A stretch of 64,000 nucleotides of DNA. It comes from Cutibacterium sp. Its GTDB lineage: Bacteria; Actinomycetota; Actinomycetes; Propionibacteriales; Propionibacteriaceae. The notes beneath the pieces are model-generated. The model saw only the letters and a list, made by a program, of their open reading frames with translations, was not told where the DNA came from and did no database searches. Made by a program: the position numbers and the translations under genes. The stretch is taken from NCBI RefSeq assembly GCF_030525615.1, contig NZ_JAUNEJ010000003.1, forward strand, positions 44,711 to 108,710, written 5' to 3'. This document shows, piece by piece, positions 36,623 through 45,291 of this stretch (position 1 is the first letter of the stretch; the number at the start of each line of letters is the position of its first letter).

Positions 36623-37272
36623 TAGTAGAGACAGCAACTTCGACGATGGAACGCAGGTCCGGCGGTGATTCCGGGCCGCGGATCGACCAAGATCAACAAC
36701 TCGGTCGCGGCGTCGATAGCGGCTTGGCGTAAGTCGGGACGGCAGCGAGAAATCATAATGACCGAGGTACTCACGGACGATGCAAGGTTGTCCCAGGCGA
36801 CAATTTTGCTCAGGCCAGCCGCGATGAAGGCATTGGTGATCCTCTCGACCGCTGAGCCGGCGATTTTTGCTGGTCCCGGCTGCCATGCGACCGATACCGG
36901 AACTGGAGCGTGAAGCACATCGCGGAACCACAGGTCTTCCAAGCGGGGAAAATTGACATCGTGGCCCAGACTTCGCGCCGCGACCACTGGCACAACGAGC
37001 CTGGCGACAATTCCTAACTGGGTGGCCGACAGGGCGACGCGACGGGCGACCGGACCTGGGGCTGCCGCGACATCGTGACCGTGACCAGCCTTGCCCTGGT
37101 GACGCTGAATCAGCAGAGCCTGGTGGGTATGAGTAATGCGACGGTCCATGACTGCGGGCGTCACTAGGTGGGTGGCGGAAAGCCATGAATTGCCGGGAGT
37201 CTCGCCGGGCTGATGATTCTCGACCCTGACCCACTCGTCGAAACCCGCTGCTGCCAGATCGATGATGTCCAC
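36571..37272 (-). CDS. FhuF-like (2Fe-2S) protein, putative ferric-siderophore reductase
   Basis: 233 residues. The C-terminal SCCLYYQVSGSRVACCGDC carries the Cys-Cys-x(n)-Cys-x-x-Cys arrangement that binds the 2Fe-2S cluster in the FhuF/siderophore-reductase family. The N-terminal ~200 residues are a mixed domain with AARSLGHDVN and PVPVSVAWQPG. The expected role is releasing iron from imported ferric siderophores in the cytoplasm. The start is GTG 37272 with an AGGATGGAG stretch just upstream. No siderophore transporter is adjacent. A large terminator-like hairpin lies in the leader. Confidence 0.75.
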   Translation of the reverse strand: MDIIDLAAAGFDEWVRVENHQPGETPGNSWLSATHLVTPAVMDRRITHTHQALLIQRHQGKAGHGHDVAAAPGPVARRVALSATQLGIVARLVVPVVAARSLGHDVNFPRLEDLWFRDVLHAPVPVSVAWQPGPAKIAGSAVERITNAFIAAGLSKIVAWDNLASSVSTSVIMISRCRPDLRQAAIDAATELLILVDPRPGITAGPAFHRRSCCLYYQVSGSRVACCGDCVLA

Positions 37273-37414
37273 GTCTCCATCCTGCTTCCTGGCGGCACCG
37301 GCAGCAGGCCATTCGGGGGTTTTGCACTGCAGGTGGTGGGAAATAGCTGGAAACCCCGGCGCGATGGGGACAGCCGTCGCTCAGCAGATGGACGTCGGTT
37401 GAGTCCTACGCGCG

Positions 37415-37480
37415 AAAAACCCCACCCCGTCGCAGGGAGGAGCACTGAGGTGCTGCAACCCGGTGCGGGGCGGGAGTTTT
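37415..37480 (-). terminator. Long terminator-like hairpin in the leader of the FhuF-like gene
   Basis: The outer arms 37415-37430 and 37465-37480 pair over about 14 of 16 bases (AAAACCCCACCCCG against CGGGGCGGGAGTTTT). An inner AGCAC-TGAG-GTGCT hairpin sits in the apical part. On the minus strand the structure ends in five T residues. It lies between the PPi-PEPCK terminator and the GTG at 37272. It may be a second terminator or an attenuator; neither is proven. The remaining bases from 37273 to 37640 hold no gene. Confidence 0.6.
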
Positions 37481-37606
37481 CGTCACGGGGAACAAAGCCC
37501 GACCTACGCGGTGAAGCTAAATCAACCCGGCAACGCTAAATCCACCGGATGACAGGTGTGGAAAGGGAGGCAAGCTGACCGCCCTGGGTGATCTCAGGAA
37601 AGCGAC

Positions 37607-37634
37607 CGGCCCCGGGCGAGATCACCCGGGGCCG
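37607..37634 (-). terminator. Terminator hairpin after PPi-PEPCK
   Basis: A perfect 10-bp GC stem (CGGCCCCGGG with CCCGGGGCCG) with an eight-base loop, six bases past the stop codon. The following T-run is short, so termination may be partial. Confidence 0.75.
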
Positions 37635-37640
37635 TCAACC

Positions 37641-40600
37641 TCAGCGGAAGTTGACCTGTCGGCCGAGGGTTCCCACCAACTGCTGGCGGTACTCCTTGGT
37701 CACGGCCCGGTCATGGAACTTCCGGACGTGATCCAGGCGAGCCTGCACGTCGATCTCCTCGCAGGCAGCGGCGTTACGCGGATCAGCCATGAACTGTTCC
37801 AGTTGGGAGATACCACTCTCGGAGCGTCGGACATCCTCAGCCTGCTTGGCGTCGAGGCGCTGGGCGTACCAATCGGAGGCCAGCACGGATTCACGAGTGA
37901 ACATTTCTCGCAGCTCGGGATCGTCAAGAGTCCAACCCTCGGAGGAGGTCCCGTTGGCCATGATTTCTAGCAGGGCCCGAATTGGCGGCACCGCAAGCGA
38001 GATGGTCCCGTCATCGAAGTAGGCCTTGGCCACCCGGGCGTGAGTCTTCGAGATCGTCCGCACGGAATCCGCGAAGATTTCGGCATCCTGAAGCTCTGGA
38101 CGCAGCATCTCCGGGGTAAACACCGTGTCGGGGTGCAGGAAGATTCGACCGAAGTAGGCACGCATGAACTTTTCGGTCATGCGGTAGCCCAGACGGGACG
38201 CGAGGATGAGCTCGCCGTCCTTCTCGTAGTCCTCCATCTTCTCTAGGTAGCCGCCCTCGATAAGGGTCTTGGCGTCCCTCTCCTCTGGCGTCATCCGGCA
38301 GAAGATCTCTGGCACAAGCAGGGAGATGTCATGGGCCACTTCGACGTTGGGTCCAATGAATCCGGCCGAGGACAACCAACCGTCGTATCCAGACAGCACG
38401 AAAGACAGGAAGGAGGAGTTGAGGTCAAAGACCGCCGGCAAGGCGTTAAATGGGGCCTTCGTCAATGCACCCTCCGAGCCGGCACCCGTCGTCGAGGGAC
38501 TCTTGCCGGTCATGGAGGAGATGAACTCCATGAACAGTTCGGGCAGCTCCATGTAATGAAGCGGGTTGTAGGCGCACAGGGCAGGAATCTTGTCCTCAGG
38601 AGGGTTGTTGCGTCGCCCAGCGGCAACGATGTCAACCGGCAGCGGCAGCGGCTCGTTGACCCGCCGACCGTAATACAGGTGGCTCGCCAACTTCGCGATC
38701 GCGGTTTCGCGTGGCTTGGCGATATCGGGACGAACCTGCAGATAACGCGGGTTGCGTGACCTCACCCCGTCGATAAGCCTCGGGTCCGCGCTGGAGACAA
38801 CGTACTTCGGCTCCTCGGAAGGATCGGAGTCGGCGAAATTCGACAGGAAGGTCCGCATCGGCTTGGTGAACTTCGAGAAGGCCACCACGTCGTCGCGCAT
38901 TGCTGTGACGTCTTCGCGGGTCAGGGGCTGATAGTTCGAGATGAACAAGTCACGCCCGCTCATGTCGTGCTCGGTCTGGGTGTCGAAGCCGCGATAAATA
39001 GCGTCATCAGGACGCTGGAAGAGGAGCGCCTCGCAGTTGGCGACCACCTTGCGCGACAGATTCTGCGGGCCGGTGACCATTCCGGGGGAGGTGACGACGG
39101 AGGCCGTCATGTCGTCTTCGGTCTGGACCTTGACGGCCGGGGCGTAGTCGTGGCGCAGGGTGAACAGACGCCAGGAACCGTCGGGCTGGAAACCGACGCG
39201 GGCCATGCTTACCAGAATCTTCTGACCGTCGAGGCGCACCATATTGCCGTGGCGGCCGTTCGTCGGCGCAACCGTAAAGTGGGAGCGCCAGTCGTCGCCC
39301 CATTCCGGCTTGTAGTAGCGCTTGACGGTGAAGATGAGCTCCTTGCGGAACGACGGAATGGAGTTGATCCACTCGTTGTACCAATCAGTAAAGTCCGAAG
39401 ACGGGGTGAGGAGTTTGATGACCGACCCCACAGACCGCTCGGCCGACAGAATTGGACGATGGTCCTTGCCGTTGAGTTCAGGGTCGGCGAACCGGTTCGA
39501 GAAGTCCCGGTGCAGGATGTCCTCAACGGCGTCCATGTCAGCCTCGAAGTCCGGGACATAGGCGTTGCCCTGCAGGAAGGTGTCCGAGATAGCTTTGGAG
39601 ATTTCTGACTTGCCACCGCCGGAGACGGTGCAGCACTTGTGCAAGGTCGTCGACTCACCGTAGGTGCCCTTGAGGTACCACTGGTCGCTGGCTTCGTCGT
39701 GGATCATTTCCATGCGGTAACCGTCAGGGGACAGATACACGGTGTCGGCTCGCATGGGGATGGACTGTGCGCCGTCGTCCCAGGAGACCGTGCCGTCACG
39801 CAGGCTGAATTTGGTTCCACCGGGCACTAGCAGGGCATTGTCGATGCCGAGGATCTTCGCCTGGCCCTTATCGAGCATTTCGAAGTCATCGGGGTTAGCC
39901 GCGACGACGTCGGCAACCGTCCGCTCGCAGGTGGGGGTGGCGTACTCCTGGCCCTGGTTGTGGGAACGGTAGGCGCGGGCACCGCCGGAGTGTTCCTCCT
40001 CGGCCAGGCCAAAGAGGTTCGCGGAGTAGGAGATCTGAGTCTTGACCTCCTTCTTGCAATAACCGAAGTAGTTGTCAGCGACGATGGTCAAGATGACTCC
40101 GGACTCGTCACGGGCGCACAGCTTGAACGGCTTGCCCTCGTTGTAAAGCTCGGATTCGTCGGACCAACACATACCGTCGCGACGCTGGCGATCCGTCGCC
40201 TGGTCGATATGAGGCAGGCCAAGGTCGACCTTGCGAATGAGATTGAGGTGCGGGGCCAGAATGACGCAGCCGCTGTGTCCGGTCCATCCGGAGGGGGCGA
40301 GGGCAGAATCATTGGCTGGCAGCAGCGGATCGCCGCCGTTGCCGAAGATCCCCTCGACGAAATCGAGGTTGGAGACGAGACCGCCGGGGGCGAAGAAGCG
40401 GATCTCCATCCGACGTTCCGAGACGAAGTCGGGAATTTCGGGGACTACGAGCGGGCGGAGCAGCAAGGACACCCAGGTGTGAGCTTGACGTTCGACCGGC
40501 TGTGTCGAGCTGTAGGGGAGCAGGGTGTGTTCCGGCGGGGCCTGGAACGCGAGGTCAAGAAGACGAGCGAAAACGTCAATCGGAACGGCTTTCTTGTCGT

Positions 40601-41021
40601 CTGGGATCGCCAGGCCGCCTTCGGCAACGTGGAAAACACCAGCCGTAGTACGACGGTCGTTGCGTGGGTTGTGCAATACGCCGTTGGCGACTCGGTAGCT
40701 TGCGACCAGATCGGAGGTGAACTCGTCAGCGTCGATAGGAAGAGAAAGGGCTCGGGCCAGACCGGGTTCGTCGAGGGTCAAGGTGGTATCAGGCAGGCGA
40801 GGATGGACGGGCGAGTCCTCACCGAGGTAGCGGTCGATGAAAGCCTGAATACGCCTGTCCGCCGGGCAAAGCAGCTCGGGAAGTTCTCGCCTGAGTTCCC
40901 GCTGACGGGCAAGCACCGGAGCAACGACGTCAATTTCAGAGGCACGCGCGGTCGTCGGCAGCGGCAGACCGTTGAGCGCCAATCTGAGGTTCACAGAGTC
41001 AGTATGAGTTTGGGTAGCCAC
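37641..41021 (-). CDS. Pyrophosphate-dependent phosphoenolpyruvate carboxykinase (PEP carboxytransphosphorylase)
   Basis: About 1126 residues. The length and motifs, such as HKCCTVSGGGKSEISKAI with its kinase-like loop, RDGMCWSDESELYNEGKPF and VADNYFGYCKKEVKTQISYSANL, match the PPi-type PEPCK described in Propionibacterium freudenreichii and Entamoeba, far larger than the ATP or GTP enzymes. It interconverts oxaloacetate plus pyrophosphate with PEP plus phosphate and CO2, a key anaplerotic step in propionate fermentation. GTG 41021 (VATQTHTDS) is my choice; the frame is open to 41108 and neither site has a good ribosome-binding sequence. It is probably monocistronic. Confidence 0.88.
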   Translation of the reverse strand: MATQTHTDSVNLRLALNGLPLPTTARASEIDVVAPVLARQRELRRELPELLCPADRRIQAFIDRYLGEDSPVHPRLPDTTLTLDEPGLARALSLPIDADEFTSDLVASYRVANGVLHNPRNDRRTTAGVFHVAEGGLAIPDDKKAVPIDVFARLLDLAFQAPPEHTLLPYSSTQPVERQAHTWVSLLLRPLVVPEIPDFVSERRMEIRFFAPGGLVSNLDFVEGIFGNGGDPLLPANDSALAPSGWTGHSGCVILAPHLNLIRKVDLGLPHIDQATDRQRRDGMCWSDESELYNEGKPFKLCARDESGVILTIVADNYFGYCKKEVKTQISYSANLFGLAEEEHSGGARAYRSHNQGQEYATPTCERTVADVVAANPDDFEMLDKGQAKILGIDNALLVPGGTKFSLRDGTVSWDDGAQSIPMRADTVYLSPDGYRMEMIHDEASDQWYLKGTYGESTTLHKCCTVSGGGKSEISKAISDTFLQGNAYVPDFEADMDAVEDILHRDFSNRFADPELNGKDHRPILSAERSVGSVIKLLTPSSDFTDWYNEWINSIPSFRKELIFTVKRYYKPEWGDDWRSHFTVAPTNGRHGNMVRLDGQKILVSMARVGFQPDGSWRLFTLRHDYAPAVKVQTEDDMTASVVTSPGMVTGPQNLSRKVVANCEALLFQRPDDAIYRGFDTQTEHDMSGRDLFISNYQPLTREDVTAMRDDVVAFSKFTKPMRTFLSNFADSDPSEEPKYVVSSADPRLIDGVRSRNPRYLQVRPDIAKPRETAIAKLASHLYYGRRVNEPLPLPVDIVAAGRRNNPPEDKIPALCAYNPLHYMELPELFMEFISSMTGKSPSTTGAGSEGALTKAPFNALPAVFDLNSSFLSFVLSGYDGWLSSAGFIGPNVEVAHDISLLVPEIFCRMTPEERDAKTLIEGGYLEKMEDYEKDGELILASRLGYRMTEKFMRAYFGRIFLHPDTVFTPEMLRPELQDAEIFADSVRTISKTHARVAKAYFDDGTISLAVPPIRALLEIMANGTSSEGWTLDDPELREMFTRESVLASDWYAQRLDAKQAEDVRRSESGISQLEQFMADPRNAAACEEIDVQARLDHVRKFHDRAVTKEYRQQLVGTLGRQVNFR

Positions 41022-41217
41022 AACTTCATTATGTTCTGAATTTGTGGGCTGTCTACGAAGAGTGGTCAGACGGGCACCTGGCTTGAGCGGCAATGGTCGT
41101 AAGAGCACGAGCCTGGCACACTTACCCGGCTAGGGGAACGTTTGATCCGGCGATAGTTCTGGTGAACCACTCGCACTCACTCGGCTGGGGACCGTAGTCG
41201 CTGCTCGGTGAAGCCCG

Positions 41218-41377
41218 GCAGCGTCAACAACCTCATGAGGCAGCCCTTGAGCACGGTGGGTACCCATGGGTGATCCGGATGGATAGCGGGTCCGAATTCG
41301 TTGCCGAGAAACTCGAACGTGGACGGGTGAAGATGAGCCGCATTCATCCCACCGGCTTAAGACGACCTAATTCCTAG
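41218..41377 (+). pseudogene. Transposase (DDE integrase core) fragment
   Basis: From 41270 the plus frame reads VIRMDSGSEFVAEKLERGR and on to a stop near 41377. D-x-G-S-E-F matches the second catalytic Asp region of rve-type transposases (IS3/IS481). Nothing upstream or downstream completes the domain. The 21 bp at 41218-41238 are identical to 12912-12932, hinting at two relics of one element. The wider interval 41022-41849 otherwise holds only a terminator, a possible small ORF and promoters. Confidence 0.6.
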
Positions 41378-41427
41378 GCCACTCCAGGAGTATTCAGACT
41401 CCATCTGAACCCTCGTTATTCGATCAG

Positions 41428-41470
41428 CCTAAAAACATCCGCCCGGTTCCCACGGGCGGATGTTTTTAGG
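41428..41470. terminator. Perfect 18-bp bidirectional terminator
   Basis: CCTAAAAACATCCGCCCG and its exact complement flank a seven-base loop (GTTCCCA). The A-run on one side and T-run on the other make it a terminator on both strands. It lies between the divergent PPi-PEPCK and aminotransferase genes, not between convergent ones, so it probably marks deleted genes or insulates the two promoters. Confidence 0.9.
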
Positions 41471-41550
41471 AAACGGGTACGGGACAGACTCCGGGATCAT
41501 TTACGACTCCCGCCATGACTCTGCAGTGGCGTCAGGTTGGGAGGAACCGC

Positions 41551-41751
41551 ATGATTCACGTGTCACAGCGGATCAGACGTCTCATGAGCGTCGTCACGTC
41601 TTTGGTGTCTCTGGTGGGAGTGGTGTCTCTGGTTGTGTGTGGTGATTGGGTTACTTGCTGTGGGTGCTGCCATTTCTGGTGGCTCGGGTGCGGGGTATTG
41701 ACCGTTTTTCCATGGCCGTGGGGGATAGCTAGTGGTGCCAGGTGCCGATAG
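41551..41751 (+). CDS. Possible small hydrophobic protein or leader peptide
   Basis: 66 codons from ATG 41551, with GGGAGG seven bases upstream. The product has a basic start (HVSQRIRRLMS), a hydrophobic stretch (VVTSLVSLVGVVSLVVC) and a second Trp/Cys-rich hydrophobic part (CCGCCHFWW). It could be a small membrane protein. The strong ribosome site is the main argument; the unusual Cys/Trp content and lack of a known family are against it. Confidence 0.3.
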   Translation: MIHVSQRIRRLMSVVTSLVSLVGVVSLVVCGDWVTCCGCCHFWWLGCGVLTVFPWPWGIASGARCR

Positions 41752-41849
41752 GCCGTGTCGGCAGGTACTACTAGTGCCGCTAGACGGAACAGCGCTGAGC
41801 GTGGCGTCCGGGTGTGAGAGAGTTCCTGAAACGACGATGGGAGGACGAC

Positions 41850-42899
41850 GTGGACCGCCGCGATGTTGTTCGAGGACTGCCGCTGTACAAGCAGGGGGCC
41901 GCTCCCGGGGAGGGAGCCGTCAAGCTGTCGTCCAACGAGAACCCGTTCGGGCCGCTGCCCAGCGTCGTCGAGGCTGTTAACCGTATGCTTTCCGGGTTCA
42001 ACCGCTACCCGTCGATGAGCGCTACGGAAGTGCGTTCGGCCATCGCCGAACGTTTCGGTGTCGATACTGCCCAGGTAGCCGTTGGTGCCGGTTCGACCGA
42101 GGTTGCCAGCCAGCTCATGCACGCTCTGGCCGGTGCTGGCGACCAGATCATCTTCCCGTGGCGTTCTTTCGAGGCTTACCCCATCCTGACCCAGGTCGCG
42201 GGGGCCACACCTGTCCCAGTGCCTTTAACCAAGGACCTGCGTCACGACCTGAATGCCATGGCCGCCGCGATCACTGACCGCACCCGTCTCATCTTCCTGT
42301 GTACCCCCAACAACCCGACCGGAACCGTCCTGCACACCGAAGAGGTCGAGGAATTCCTGGCCAAGGTTCCTCAGCATGTCGTTGTCGTTATGGATGAGGC
42401 CTACTGCCACTTCAACAAGGAGCCGGGGTCTGTCGACGGACTCGACCTGCTCGACCGCCACCCGAACGTCGTCGCGCTGCGAACCTTCTCTAAGGCCTAC
42501 GGACTTGCAGGTCTGCGTATCGGGTTTGCAATCTCGACTCCCGATATCAGCAACGACCTGCGTCGCGTTGCCACCCCGTTCACGGTGACCGCCCTGGCCC
42601 AGCAGGCCGCAGTTGCGTCGTTAGCGGTCGAGGACGAACTCAATGAAAGAGTCGATCGAATCGTCGCCGAGCGCACCCGGGTTTTCGATGCGTTGGTCGA
42701 GCAGGGCTGGAAGATCAACCCCTCCCAGGCGAATTTCCTGTGGTTGTCCACCGGGGACGACACGGATCGGGTCGACGAGGCCCTGACCTCCCGGGGGGTT
42801 TACGCCCGCTGCTGGAGTGGCGAAGGGATTCGGTTGTCGATCGGGTCGCCCGAGGAGAACGACCGGGCGATTGAGGCGCTGGCCGCTGCTGCTAACTGA
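41850..42899 (+). CDS. Histidinol-phosphate/aromatic aminotransferase family protein
   Basis: 349 residues of the HisC-like fold type I group. Features are LSSNENPFGPLPSVVEA, NRYPSMSATEVRSAIAERFG, VGAGSTEVASQLMHA, CTPNNPTGTV, MDEAYCHF, the PLP lysine in RTFSKAYGLAGLRIGFA, and the C-terminal EGIRLSIG. It transfers amino groups between histidinol-phosphate or aromatic amino acids and 2-oxoglutarate. There are no his genes nearby, so a role in aromatic amino acid synthesis is as likely. GTG 41850 has GGGAGG five bases upstream; the earlier GTG at 41814 does not. Confidence 0.85.
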   Translation: MDRRDVVRGLPLYKQGAAPGEGAVKLSSNENPFGPLPSVVEAVNRMLSGFNRYPSMSATEVRSAIAERFGVDTAQVAVGAGSTEVASQLMHALAGAGDQIIFPWRSFEAYPILTQVAGATPVPVPLTKDLRHDLNAMAAAITDRTRLIFLCTPNNPTGTVLHTEEVEEFLAKVPQHVVVVMDEAYCHFNKEPGSVDGLDLLDRHPNVVALRTFSKAYGLAGLRIGFAISTPDISNDLRRVATPFTVTALAQQAAVASLAVEDELNERVDRIVAERTRVFDALVEQGWKINPSQANFLWLSTGDDTDRVDEALTSRGVYARCWSGEGIRLSIGSPEENDRAIEALAAAAN

Positions 42900-42902
42900 G
42901 TC

Positions 42903-43781
42903 TCACACGCCTAGGAAGTCCCGCCACTTCGGGAGTTCGGTGTTGACCTGTGCCATGGCAAGGGCGTAGGCCCGACGCAGCTTGGTGACGTCTTTCTCCT
43001 TGTTGGTGACGGGCATGATGCGCGGGTAAAACACGTAAGCGTTGCCGTCGGCTTCGAGGTCACGCAGCATTTCTCGGGTGGCGTTGTATTTGGCTGGCCG
43101 GGAGATGATGGCCTCCGCGACAGCTGGGCGACGTCGGAAGAGTCCGTGGATCGCTCGAGCAGACTTAACCTCACTCTTGATGTAGTCACGTGGCCTGCTG
43201 CACACGACGAAGAACCGGTCGTAGCCATCGAGTTGGGCCGCGTCGATCGGGATACCGCCGCTGGTTCCGATGGCACCGTCAACGTACTCAACCCCGTCAA
43301 TAGTGACAGGGGGCATGAATCCTGGCATTGTCGAGGACGCTCGTACCCGAACCATGAGGTCGTCCATGGTGGTCATCTGGTCACGGGTGAACCACTCCTG
43401 CTGGCCGTTGTCGGTGCGGGTCGCGCCGATACGAATCCGCTGGTCAGACGCGGCGAAGGTCTGGAAATCGAAGGGAAGGGGCTTATTGGGCGCGCAGGCG
43501 CGCTGGTAGATGTACTCGGCGTTGAAGAACCCGCGCCCGGTGATCCAGGTACGTACATTGCCGAAATGGGGGTTGGCGGCGAAGTCGGTAAAACACTGCC
43601 GGGTACGCCACAGGTCGCCGGAAATGTAATTGGTCGCATGGGATGCCCCGGCTGAAATACCGGAGACGTGCGGGAATTCCCAACCCATCTGCAAGAACTT
43701 GACGACGACGGCGCTGGTGTATGAGGCGCGCATCCCGCCCCCCTCGAGAACGAGGGCTGTACGTTCTATCGGAGTGGTCAT
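42903..43781 (-). CDS. Patatin-like phospholipase
   Basis: 292 residues. The patatin catalytic dyad is visible: the nucleophile elbow GISAG (Ser) after the oxyanion-hole GGGMR, and the Asp in VDGAIG (the usual DGG/DGA). There is no signal peptide, so it is a cytoplasmic lipid acyl hydrolase. The C-terminus (RIMPVTNKEKDVTKLRRAY) matches the YjjU/RssA-type group. I chose ATG 43781 (MTTPIERTALVLEGGG); the upstream extension to 43841 is not conserved-looking. It converges with the aminotransferase gene, with a three-base gap. Confidence 0.87.
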   Translation of the reverse strand: MTTPIERTALVLEGGGMRASYTSAVVVKFLQMGWEFPHVSGISAGASHATNYISGDLWRTRQCFTDFAANPHFGNVRTWITGRGFFNAEYIYQRACAPNKPLPFDFQTFAASDQRIRIGATRTDNGQQEWFTRDQMTTMDDLMVRVRASSTMPGFMPPVTIDGVEYVDGAIGTSGGIPIDAAQLDGYDRFFVVCSRPRDYIKSEVKSARAIHGLFRRRPAVAEAIISRPAKYNATREMLRDLEADGNAYVFYPRIMPVTNKEKDVTKLRRAYALAMAQVNTELPKWRDFLGV

Positions 43782-43848
43782 ATACCCAGCCTGCCACGCC
43801 CGAGGGTTGATGGCGGTGGGCACAGATGGTGACGGGCACAATAGGGGA

Positions 43849-44421
43849 ATGGCTTCTGCACTCGACTTCCCCTTTCACCGCGACTCACAGTCGGGCGGCG
43901 AGGTTGACGTTCGACCACTTGTCGAAGAGGACCTGGAGTGGCTGTGGCATTGGAACGTCGAGGTCGTCGATCCGCAATGGAAACACTGGGATGGGCCATA
44001 TTTCGGGGCCGATGACGACCGCAGCTTTGCAGAATTCGCCGACGAATGGCGCTCGGGTCTCGTGAGTGGCCATCGAGCGACGGTGACGGTGAATGGAAGC
44101 CGCATCGGCTTCGTCTCTCGGTTCGAGGAACCGCCCGCTGGCGGTGGCTGGTGGGAGATCGGAATCGTGCTGTTCCAGCCTGTCTGGTGGGGCAGGGGAG
44201 TGGGACGGCGAGCGCTGCGGTTATGGACCGAGGACACCTTTGCGACCACCGACGCCCACGTCGTGACTCTGACGACATGGGGTGGTAACGGCAGAATGAT
44301 TCACTGCGCCAATGCCGTGGGATACCGCGAATGTGGCAGAATTCCCCAAGCACGGTCGTGGCAAGGACGTCGTTGGGATTCAGTGAAGATGGCCCTGTTG
44401 CGCGCCGAATGGACGAGATGA
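43849..44421 (+). CDS. GNAT-family N-acetyltransferase
   Basis: 190 residues. It contains VDVRPLVEEDLEWLWHWN at the start, IGFVSRFE, and the acetyl-CoA motif region IGIVLFQPVWWGRGVGRRALRLWTEDTF, with Gly-Arg-Gly-Val-Gly, then NGRMIHCANAVGYRECGR. It is likely a RimJ-like acetylase of small molecules or protein N-termini; the acceptor is unknown. The ATG at 43849 follows AGGGGA with almost no spacing, so translation may be leaderless. A lipoprotein gene follows 19 bp later. Confidence 0.87.
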   Translation: MASALDFPFHRDSQSGGEVDVRPLVEEDLEWLWHWNVEVVDPQWKHWDGPYFGADDDRSFAEFADEWRSGLVSGHRATVTVNGSRIGFVSRFEEPPAGGGWWEIGIVLFQPVWWGRGVGRRALRLWTEDTFATTDAHVVTLTTWGGNGRMIHCANAVGYRECGRIPQARSWQGRRWDSVKMALLRAEWTR

Positions 44422-44440
44422 ATGTGGTGGAGGTGAGCAC

Positions 44441-45097
44441 ATGCGGTGCGGTGCGGTGGCATGTGCCCTGTTGTGCTGTGTTCTCATGCCCGGGTGCAGC
44501 ACCCTAGAACCGTTAGATCCACGGCCCACCCCGACATTCTCGGCCAGCACCCCGACGGCGGGCACCGACGCCAATCCGGCCTGGGCCGTTCCGGTGGTGA
44601 GGTCAGGCAAGAAACTGGGAAGTTTTGGCGACGACCGCATTCGTATCGAGGTCGAGCAAGTCGCTGTCGCGAAGGCTCCTGCGGATTCGGTCATGGTGGA
44701 CCCGGACGACGGCACCCCGGTAGTGCAAAAGGGTTCCCCCATTGTATTGGTGCGCTATATCGTGACGAATATCTCCACAGCCCCGATTAATTTGGGCTTG
44801 GGAACGGTAACGATCGCTGCCCGTTACCCAGACTGGAGTTGGCGTCAGCCCCTGGTATCCGTGCCAGCTCCCGAAGCTGATGACGCGCACAAGGTGGTGA
44901 CAACTCCTTTCGCCCCTGGAACTGCTAGGCCGCCGTATGTCCTAGGCCCCGGAGAATCATTCATGGTGGGGGCGAATTACCCCTATGAGACGGCTGAACA
45001 ACTCGACGTGAAAGCCACGGTCGTTGTGTGCGATTCGGCGGGGTCGGTGGACCCTGGGTTGGGGTGGTCTGTTACCGGCCAAGTTCACTTGACATAG
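44441..45097 (+). CDS. Exported lipoprotein of unknown function
   Basis: 218 residues. A short signal peptide ends in the lipobox LMPGC, so Cys19 should be lipidated and the protein anchored outside the membrane. After a Pro/Thr-rich linker comes a beta-rich domain with IRIEVEQVAVAKAP, IVLVRYIVTNISTAPINLG and FMVGANYPYE. This resembles the immunoglobulin-like DUF4352 arrangement seen in other actinobacterial lipoproteins, but I cannot confirm the family. ATG 44441 has GGAGGTGAG upstream. Probably cotranscribed with the GNAT gene. Confidence 0.82.
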   Translation: MRCGAVACALLCCVLMPGCSTLEPLDPRPTPTFSASTPTAGTDANPAWAVPVVRSGKKLGSFGDDRIRIEVEQVAVAKAPADSVMVDPDDGTPVVQKGSPIVLVRYIVTNISTAPINLGLGTVTIAARYPDWSWRQPLVSVPAPEADDAHKVVTTPFAPGTARPPYVLGPGESFMVGANYPYETAEQLDVKATVVVCDSAGSVDPGLGWSVTGQVHLT

Positions 45098-45291
45098 TGG
45101 GAAAGATGCAGCCATCATTATGGCCACCAATCGTACGGAACTAAGTATCCCGTACTATTGAAATGAGGTGAGTCAGATGGAGGAGGGATGGTAAAGCGTC
45201 GGAGTGCAATCCCGGTAAGAGCGCTACGAGGTGAGGGTAATTAAGGGCTAGAGTAATGGCTGTTCACAGTTCAGCGAGTGGGAGGTAAGGA

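Noticed and set aside
39960-41039. Plus-strand frame of 359 codons inside the PPi-PEPCK gene
   Set aside because: It overlaps a fully conserved enzyme and shows no family features.
45170-45290. Structured-looking leader before the 96-residue gene, considered as a riboswitch
   Set aside because: No cobalamin, TPP, SAM or cyclic-di-nucleotide core motif could be identified by eye.
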